The notes below the pieces were generated by a model that saw only the letters and a list, made by a program, of their open reading frames with translations, ran no database searches and was not told the origin of the DNA. 64,000 nt of DNA from contig OY987233.1 in the NCBI GenBank assembly GCA_963920705.1, forward strand, positions 2,408,001 to 2,472,000, read 5' to 3'. Positions within the stretch are counted from its first letter, which is position 1, and every line of letters begins with the position of its first letter. The stretch comes from Odiellus spinosus (lineage: Eukaryota > Arthropoda > Arachnida > Opiliones > Phalangiidae). Positions 57,479-64,000 of the stretch are shown in pieces. Both the position numbers and the translations under genes were made by a program.

Positions 57479-57722
57479 GTTTATGTGGGAACTGTATAGG
57501 CCAATGCCTAAAGGAACTTTATAACATGTTATAATCGCAATAAGTCATAAACTGAAAATTCTTAACTAAAGGGGTCTTTCGTAAAGTATCGGTTATAGAA
57601 ATTTTTCATGGTAAAAGTTGGTGATACTTTACGAAAGACCCCTTTAGTTAAGAATTTTCAGCTTATGACTTATTCCGCAATTTTCGAGCTTTCTTGTAGG
57701 CATTTGCCTACACATAAACAGT
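57479..57722. repeat. Long hairpin, ~100-bp arms
   Basis: The arms pair from TGTTTATGTG (outer) to AGGGGTCTTTCGTAAAGTAT (inner). The inner ~45 bp match with one mismatch around a ~32-base loop at 57593-57624. The outer parts are diverged. A MITE is likelier than a microRNA gene because the stem is far too long. Confidence 0.8.
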
Positions 57723-57959
57723 AACTAAAGAATACTAGGTTTAAAAAAACTTAGATTTTATCCAAAAAGTTTACTAATCTAGTTAAAAATTTATATGACT
57801 AGTTCTAGAGACACGTGATCATCATCGGATGATTCAACTTCCGATGAACTATAATCATTTTGATCAGAATTCTTATCATCCTTTAGTTTAAAATTCAGTG
57901 TCCACGGTTTTATAATATTTAAAATTTTAAAATAAAACGAGTCGGATACTTCGTGAACT

Positions 57960-58590
57960 GGTTTTTATTCTGTTTAAAATTCTAACATCACAAATTAAAA
58001 TTCTAACATCACGAGCTTTCGGGCCGTGGCCCCTTTTCAAGCGATTTTTAATTTCTACTAATTTTAATCCTATATATGTAACATTTCTTCATTCGAAGCT
58101 AGTGACAACAATGTTTTTTTACCAATTTTTATCAGTTTTTGTATTATTTATTTTGTATTTTTTATTTTTATATGAGATTCCCCCAGTTTTTGATGCAAAT
58201 AGTTCCTGGTTATAAATTTAAGTTGCCTAATTTTTTAATATGCAAACTCTCTTTGAATAATCTTTTATAAAAATTACTTTCCGAGCATACTAGTCTGTAT
58301 TCATCCCATTTAATTTTATGATCTGGATTTTGCTCTAAATGGTGTGCTAAGGCTTTAGTAGTATCTTTTTGTTTAACATAATTTTTATGTTCTGTTAGTC
58401 GTTTTCTAAAAACTCTTTGGGTATGGCCTATATATTTATCGTTAGTCATTTTCTAAAAACTCTTTGGGTATGGCCTATATATTTATCGTTAGTCGTTTTC
58501 TAAAAACTCTTTGGGTATGGCCTATATATTTATCGTTACAATTACACGGGATTTGTAAAGGAAAATCACGCGTTGGCGCGAGACTAGACC
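57960..58590 (-). mobile_element. Penelope-like retroelement, 3' fragment with GIY-YIG domain
   Basis: Minus-strand coding 58560-58210 reads CNCNDKYIGHTQRVFRKRLT, EHKNYVKQ, ALAHHLEQNPDHKIKWDEYR and FYKRLFKESLHIKKLGN. This is the GIY-YIG endonuclease that follows the reverse transcriptase in Penelope-like elements, with the KYIG core, R and E of the catalytic set visible. A 47-bp piece coding NDKYIGHTQRVFRKRLT is triplicated (58402-58537), which breaks the frame. No reverse transcriptase is present. The 3' part has a hammerhead-like stem (58010-58042). Confidence 0.75.
58010..58042 (-). ncRNA. Hammerhead-ribozyme-like motif, degenerate
   Basis: The minus strand reads TTGAAAAG, then GGGCCACGGCCCGAAA, then GCTCGTGATG. 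A GGGCC/GGCCC stem followed by GAAA is the stem II plus GAAA part of a hammerhead. These are known in terminal repeats of Penelope-like elements. The CUGANGA box is not intact, so activity is doubtful. Confidence 0.35.
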
Positions 58591-59156
58591 CGAATTGAGA
58601 CAGGTTGCATGTGTACTTTAACAAGTCCATGAAGCCACACCCCCAAGAGACCATGGTGACCGTGTGTAATCCCATCATCTGGCAAGACCAGTCACAAAAT
58701 CCTGAAATCTCTATAAAAATCCAAAAATTCGCGAAGAAAACCATAAATTTGTCGAACTGCATTATGCGTTTAAGTATAACAAAGTCTAATCCAGCCATTT
58801 GTGCAATTTGTTCCATAATCCAAATCATACGCGCCAAAAAAATTTAAAATTGTGCGACCATTAAGTATACCCCCAAAGTATAAACCAGTCATTCGCAAAA
58901 AAAAACCCTATATGCCAAATCCTATCATTCGCGTCACAACTTTATTCTCTTCATTATTTGCGTATCTACTATTGATTTTAATTATTTTTAAAATGCAGGT
59001 TCACCTTACAATGTCAGGTGATAATGAGCCTGTTATTTTTAATTATCTTTTAAAAAATAATTAAAACGAATAGTAGATATCATATAAATAATTAAGAGAT
59101 TAAAGTATATGTGTAAAGCTTACATGGTCACATACATACTAGTCAGGTTATAATAG
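58591..59156. other. No gene seen
   Basis: Overlapping short frames on both strands (58475-58847) show no motif away from the Penelope-like part. Confidence 0.4.
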
Positions 59157-59350
59157 TAGCCTACCCTTTAACCCTGGGGGAGGGGGGGATAACTTATTTT
59201 TGGGAGTGGGTAACTGGATACATGTTCCATAAGAAAAAGTACTTATTAATTCAGGAAATCTAGCAATGTTTGATCATTTTTAAAATGTCCGAGAATTTTG
59301 AATTGGTTTAGGGTAGTTACCAATAAGAAAATTTTCTAATTTCCATCCCT
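59157..59350. mobile_element. Short repeat family N, copy 3, inverted
   Basis: Reverse orientation: the complement reads AGGGATGGAAATTAGAAAAT, then TTTCTTATTGGTAACTACCC and AATAAGTACTTTTTCTTATG. The far end is diverged. Confidence 0.6.
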
Positions 59351-60500
59351 GACTGCGATATTGACGAAATTCAAACGACCGAGTGGGGGCACCAATCCGA
59401 TGGTACCATTTGCTTTTTTTTTTCTTTTCTTTTTTTTTCAATTTAAAATCGTTTCTGCTTGCTAGTCGCAAATTTCCCCACTTGGCCTCAAAGAAATAAT
59501 TAAAATCGGTTCAAAACCTGGCAAAAAAAGTTGTTCTTAACACGATCAGTTCCGCCACCGTCAATTTGCAAAGGTAAAGTAATATTTACATCATTTCAAA
59601 AGAAATTTAGCTCGCTAAGCCTTGGTCTTTATGAACGTTCCGTTTGGACTTTGGAGTTTGGACCGTTTTCCTTGTATATCGAAAATGTGACAAAGGCTTA
59701 GCGAACCTAATGAGTTTTAATAACGGAGTTAACGCTCTAAAGATTCCTTATTAAATATAATTATACATACCAAATTCATCGTTTCCTATAATTGTTCAGG
59801 GAATGTAATGTATCGTTATAATAAGGCCTGAATTAAAGTATAAAAATTTTAGTATTCCTGAATAAAAAAGTTTTTTTGTGACTAGATTCGCTTCCACTAA
59901 TCATTTCTAATTTAACGGCGATTCGCTCACGGACAGATTCATTTGCCTATAAAAATATTTGGTTAGTAAATGCAAGACCAAAAAACCCCCCATAACCTAA
60001 GTTACCTTTCCAATTAAGCAACAACTGTTAAGTAATTCCACGCTGCTAATACCCTTTTTTCCAGGCTTTGACACCATTTACAGGCGATACCAGTATATAT
60101 ACATAGAATTATGTTTCCTATACTAGCCATTTTCCTCCTTATTTTAACCAATTATATACACTTTTTTGACCTCTAGTCGCGAATAATATATGCACTGCTA
60201 CTTTTAAATATTATTTAACAATATTATATGATATATTTAATAATATGGCTAGGGTTTATTCCAATTCTGGACTTTTTACGGCTTATGAAATTAAAAACCC
60301 CGCGAAACCTCAAAAAATTTTGCAGTTCATGGCCTCCATCTAGGGACGAAGTAATATACTTCTACAAAATAAGAAACAACTACTGGCATGCTGCCATCTA
60401 CAATATTGCAACGTACGAATTTGAACAGATATGTTTCTGAAATTTTAAACTTTAACGCTCTAGAGATATATATAGAGAAAATATCAAATAAGTGTATGAC
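59351..60500. other. No gene seen; one isolated satellite-like unit
   Basis: A single CCAGGCTTTGACACCATTT sits at 60061-60079, 420 bp outside the array. The rest is A+T-rich without motifs. Confidence 0.5.
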
Positions 60501-61590
60501 ACCATTTTCCAGGCTTTGACACCATTTTCCACGCTTTGACACCATTTTCCACGCTTTGACACCATTTTCCACGCTTTGACACCATTTTCCACGCTTTGAC
60601 ACCATTTTCCACGCTTTGACACCATTTTCCACGCTTTGACACCATTTTCCACGCTTTGACACCATTTTCCACGCTTTGACACCATTTTCCAGGCTTTGAC
60701 ACCATTTTCCACGCTTTGACACCATTTTCCACGCTTTGACACCATTTTCCACGCTTTGACACCATTTTCCACGCTTTGACACCATTTTCCACGCTTTGAC
60801 ACCATTTTCCACGCTTTGACACCATTTTCCACGCTTTGACACCATTTTCCAGGCTTTGACACCATTTTCCAGGCTTTGACACCATTTTCCACGCTTTGAC
60901 ACCATTTTCCACGCTTTGACACCATTTTCCAGGCTTTGACACCATTTTCCAGGCTTTGACACCATTTTCCAGGCTTTGACACCATTTTCCAGGCTTTGAC
61001 ACCATTTTCCACGCTTTGACACCATTTTCCACGCTTTGACACCATTTTCCACGCTTTGACACCATTTTCCACGCTTTGACACCATTTTCCACGCTTTGAC
61101 ACCATTTTCCACGCTTTGACACCATTTTCCACGCTTTGACACCATTTTCCACGCTTTGACACCATTTTCCACGCTTTGACACCATTTTCCAGGCTTTGAC
61201 ACCGTTTTCCACGCTTTGACACCGTTTTCCAGGCTATGACACCATTTCCCACGCTTTGACACCATTTTCCAGGCTTTGACACCATTTTCCACACTTTGAC
61301 ACCATTTTCCACGCTTTGACACCATTTTCCACGCTTTGACACCATTTTCCACGCTTTGACACCATTTTCCAGGCTTTGACACCATTTTCCACGCTTTGAC
61401 ACCATTTTCCAGGCTTTGACACCATTTTCCAGGCTTTGACACCATTTTCCACGCTTTGACACCATTTTCCACGCTTTGACACCATTTTCCACGCTTTGAC
61501 ACCATTTTCCACGCTTTGACACCATTTTCCAGGCTTTGACACCATTTTCCACGCTTTGACACCATTTTAAAGGCTATGACACCATTTTCT
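60501..61590 (-). repeat. 20-bp satellite array, right arm, ~54 units, inverted
   Basis: ACCATTTTCCACGCTTTGAC units, the complement of the left array, with the same G/C and T/C variant positions but a different variant order. The last unit toward the tip is degenerate (ACCATTTTAAAGGCTATGAC), mirroring the GGTGTCATAGCCTGG unit that opens the left array. Long minus-strand frames here come from the stop-free unit and are not genes. Confidence 0.97.
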
Positions 61591-61745
61591 AAGCTAATCG
61601 TACCAGAATCTTACTATTAAAACCATTTTTCCTACTATTTTTTGGAAGAAACGAGCGTTGGAACAAACGAGTATTGGGAGTAACGGGCATTAGAAGTAAC
61701 GAGCGTTGGAAGAAACGAAAATTTGAAGTAACGATAGTCACTCAT

Positions 61746-63046
61746 CTATTTTAGTTGGTAGTGCAACCGAAGAAGAGTTTTAAAATGTTGCACTGATCTA
61801 ACCGCAATTACATCGTTAAAACAGTTAGCCATATCTTGGTCTGAGTCAGTAGTTTCTCCGTTGGCTAGACGAATGTTTAAACGCTTAGGTGGAACACGAA
61901 TTTGCTTTCGGATAAAGCGATAGAAGGAGCGCGGGTTTGTTTTTACATGTTTAAGTTTGCGATTGTGGGATGCAACTTTCGCCTTTGAGACTAGAGTTTT
62001 GACTAGAGCGCACGAGGCACGATAGAGAGGTTGGAGTCGATTGTAGGCGGGTTGGTTCCCAGAACGCGAGGCGCGTTGAAGTTTCTTCCAAAGGCGTTCT
62101 TTTTTGCGAATAGACCGTTTTGAAGATTGGGAGAGCCACGCACGGTTTGTATTGGGAGGAGAGGCGTCAAACAATGGAATGGATTTATCGATGGCTTCAA
62201 AAAGTAATTTTTTGAACCTCTGCCAGGCCTCTTCAATGGGGAGCGTTAGAAGCTGGGACCAGTCTGTTGCAGCCAGAAGGGAATTTAATGATATATAGTC
62301 ACCACGTGAATAGTTATAGTCGTGATCGAAGTTAATTCTAGCTCGAGGAGCACCAGTCAGTGGATAAGTGATGCTGATGGCTACGTGGTCACTGTTGCCT
62401 AGGGGTAGGAGTGGTTCTAAATCAGGTAAGGTGGTGGGGTGGGTGAGGACGAGGTCTAGGATGTTGGAGCTAATTAAGTGGGACTGGGAGTAGCGTGTGG
62501 GAAAATTAACATGTTGAACGAGGGAGGCCTCTGGGAGGAGATTGAGGAATTTACTGTGGTCTGGGCCGGCGTTAGACTTAGAAGTGAGAGAATCCCAAGA
62601 GATGTACGGGAGATTAAAGTCCCCAGTGACTAAGAAATCGGGGTGGGCCTGGGAAAGGGAGAGTAAATTCCTATATAGAACTTCAGTTTGTGCGAGCGAA
62701 AGATTCCCGGCCCTATAAACACATCCCAGGGTTAGCCAAGAGGGAGAACGAGGGGATTTGAATTTCACCCAGAGGGACTCAGGGAATTGGTCAGGGATAG
62801 TTAACTCATGGAAGAGACAATCAGCCTTGACATAAATGAAGACCCCACCGCCAATCTGACCCAGCCGGTCTTTCCTAAGAAGGACATATCCTGGGAGATT
62901 AAAAATAGCATCATCCTGGGCGGGGAGCGCCCAAGTTTCCGTAATACAAATACAATCTGCTTGCCAGACGAAAGAGGAAGAGAGAAGCTCAGACCTTTTT
63001 CCATATAAAGATTGGGCATTTAGTGATATTATTTTAAGGGGGGGGG
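61746..63046 (-). mobile_element. CR1-like LINE fragment: endonuclease and linker, no reverse transcriptase
   Basis: The minus strand is open from about 63034 to 61746. It reads LKIISLNAQSLYGKR (domain start), CICITETW (catalytic Glu), GGGVFIYVK, VTGDFNLPYISWDSL (Asp/Asn), ILDLVLTHP and LGNSDHVAIS (SDH). This is the whole apurinic-type endonuclease of a LINE. A basic linker follows (WLSQSSKRSIRKKERLWKKL...YRFIRKQIRVPPKRL), of CR1-clade style. Similarity stops at ANCFNDVIA near 61803, where the reverse transcriptase should begin. The last 18 codons are unrelated flank. The loss is at the 3' side, unlike the usual 5' truncation, so a later deletion or rearrangement is likely. Confidence 0.85.
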
Positions 63047-63185
63047 GGAACTGAAGCTAAGACTGGAGGAGGGGCTAAAACTAGTGGGGGAGCTACTACT
63101 GGAGGGAGGAGTGGAGATGGGGTTAATAGTTTTTTCGGGGTCGAGTAGTGAAGGTTGGTAGGCGGGAGGTTTGCTGCAAGCAAAA
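63047..63185 (-). mobile_element. Probable upstream part of the same LINE
   Basis: A Pro/Ser-rich reading (PPAYQPSLLDPEKTINPIST, PPSSSSPTSFSPSSS) leads into a C homopolymer of 11 before the endonuclease. The frame is off by one base there, from slippage, decay or a sequencing error. Confidence 0.4.
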
Positions 63186-64000
63186 AATATAGATGCATAA
63201 TTATTGGTTTTATTTACTTTTCCGATTGAACAAAGGGAGATAAAAATTATAGTATGAAAATTTTTAGCCGCAAACCATAATTAAAATAGTTAAGCTTATT
63301 AGAATATTATAATTAGATATATGTACAGGGCTAGTGTGCTAATGGCGGGAATTTTGAATAAATAAACAATATACGATAGTATAGTAGAAAAAAAGGATTT
63401 TCCGTGTGTTCACTGGTGGATTTCACCCTCGAAAAATAAAAAAGATACATTACATTATAAAATTTAAAGTTTTAATTGGAAAATGTACAGTTAAGCTAAA
63501 ATAATCTTATACAGCCACAACTGAGAATAATTTATAACTTTATCCTTAACAAGAGATTTTGAGTAGAAATATAGGGGATTATAGGAATTGCCATTAAATT
63601 ATAAGAGAAAATAGGAAGGAGGTGAAAATATAGGAAAAAGGAGGACTAAATACGATCTTCAAGGAATTCTACGGACCAGATGAAAGCCATGAATTAGTTA
63701 ATCTTCATGTTGATTAACTTAACTACGCCGTACATCAAATAATGTTGGTGCAAACAATATTATGGTATACTTACATATGGATTTGTAGCTATTAGTATTA
63801 GTATTTATGTTCATACAGTTTCCTTTTACTGATTAAGAAAAATAAAAAATAAAAGGTTTTTATTCAATCAGATAAATACGAACAATTATAAAATTTGAGA
63901 GTCAATTTAAAATATTATCTTATAACAAAAATACACTATAAACTGACGCTTATTTCAAAAAGATCCTAAGGTACGACCTTGACCAGTGAACGTCTTCGTG
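63186..64000. other. No gene seen
   Basis: A+T-rich to the window end, with no open frame or repeat recognised. Confidence 0.45.

Larger units (their letters stand above)
52238..61743. mobile_element. Satellite-armed inverted-repeat element, ~9.5 kb
   Basis: The left tip GGAGTTAGATCGTTACTTCC and right tip (complement) GAGTGACTATCGTTACTTCA match, followed on both sides by TTTCTTCCAACG. An 8-bp ATCTATTT sits immediately outside each (52230-52237, 61744-61751). Each arm is mostly a 20-bp satellite, in opposite orientation. The interior holds more ~20-bp minisatellites, hairpins, a Penelope-like piece and a family N copy. No transposase is seen. The design is that of a large fold-back element. 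The superfamily is unknown; an 8-bp duplication would suit hAT or P relatives. Confidence 0.65.

Noticed and set aside
57479-57722. microRNA precursor
   Set aside because: Arms of ~100 bp with diverged outer parts fit a MITE. The pairing is much longer than a normal insect pre-miRNA.
58475-58847. 120-codon minus-strand and 80-codon plus-strand genes
   Set aside because: Overlapping antisense frames; only the last part of the minus frame is recognisable, as the Penelope-like GIY-YIG core.
60327-61565. Long minus-strand frames of the same repeat peptide
   Set aside because: These are the inverted copy of the same satellite. The non-repeat tail after the array is unrelated sequence.
52401-61590. 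CRISPR-like array
   Set aside because: The 20-bp units are directly adjacent with no spacers, and the context is eukaryotic.

Overview
The window is eukaryotic: A+T-rich, with spliced genes, GT-AG introns and a very high load of short palindromic transposable elements (MITEs). An arthropod, most likely an insect, fits best. The evidence is an arthropod-style exon structure, a fragment resembling an insect fatty acyl-CoA reductase, Penelope-like and CR1-like retroelement pieces, and short runs of CCTAA (the complement of the insect telomere unit TTAGG). The species cannot be told from the sequence. No retrovirus-like, LTR, Polinton or other capsid-bearing element was recognised.

Two host genes can be rebuilt exon by exon with consistent reading phase. 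(1) Plus strand, 19371-32760: a 13-exon gene for a 1648-residue protein with about 12 ankyrin repeats, then a long polar tail carrying five SPKH-type repeats. (2) Minus strand, 51027-38756: a 9-exon gene for pinin (443 residues), an exon-junction/splicing-associated nuclear protein. The two genes converge and are separated by about 6 kb. Smaller host traces are a fatty acyl-CoA reductase-like N-terminal fragment with an in-frame stop (2804-2881) and an unproven 24-codon candidate exon (33783-33712, minus).

Layout. 0-19 kb: gene-poor, full of MITEs, including a 1.1-kb element whose long inverted ends each contain two tandem 145-bp units (5686-6802). 19-33 kb: the ankyrin gene, whose introns hold MITEs of families A, B, C, E and N. 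33-38 kb: intergenic, with nested fold-back repeats. 38.7-51 kb: pinin, whose introns hold ~1-kb palindromic elements, a duplicated repeat invaded by one of them, and several MITEs with clear target-site duplications. 52.2-61.7 kb: one ~9.5-kb inverted-repeat structure. It has matching tips and an 8-bp ATCTATTT duplication, and its arms are mostly arrays of a 20-bp satellite (about 58 and 54 units, opposite orientation). Its interior has further 19-20-bp minisatellites, hairpins and a Penelope-like fragment. 61.8-63.2 kb: a CR1-like LINE fragment with an intact endonuclease domain and no reverse transcriptase.

The strongest candidate for something undescribed is the 52.2-61.7 kb satellite-armed element. 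Next come several non-autonomous elements with CATG ends and 7-bp duplications that look like the P-element superfamily, and three MITE families sharing a TTAAAGGG terminus. All alignments here were made by eye, so repeat boundaries are good to a few bases where tips are quoted and to tens of bases otherwise.
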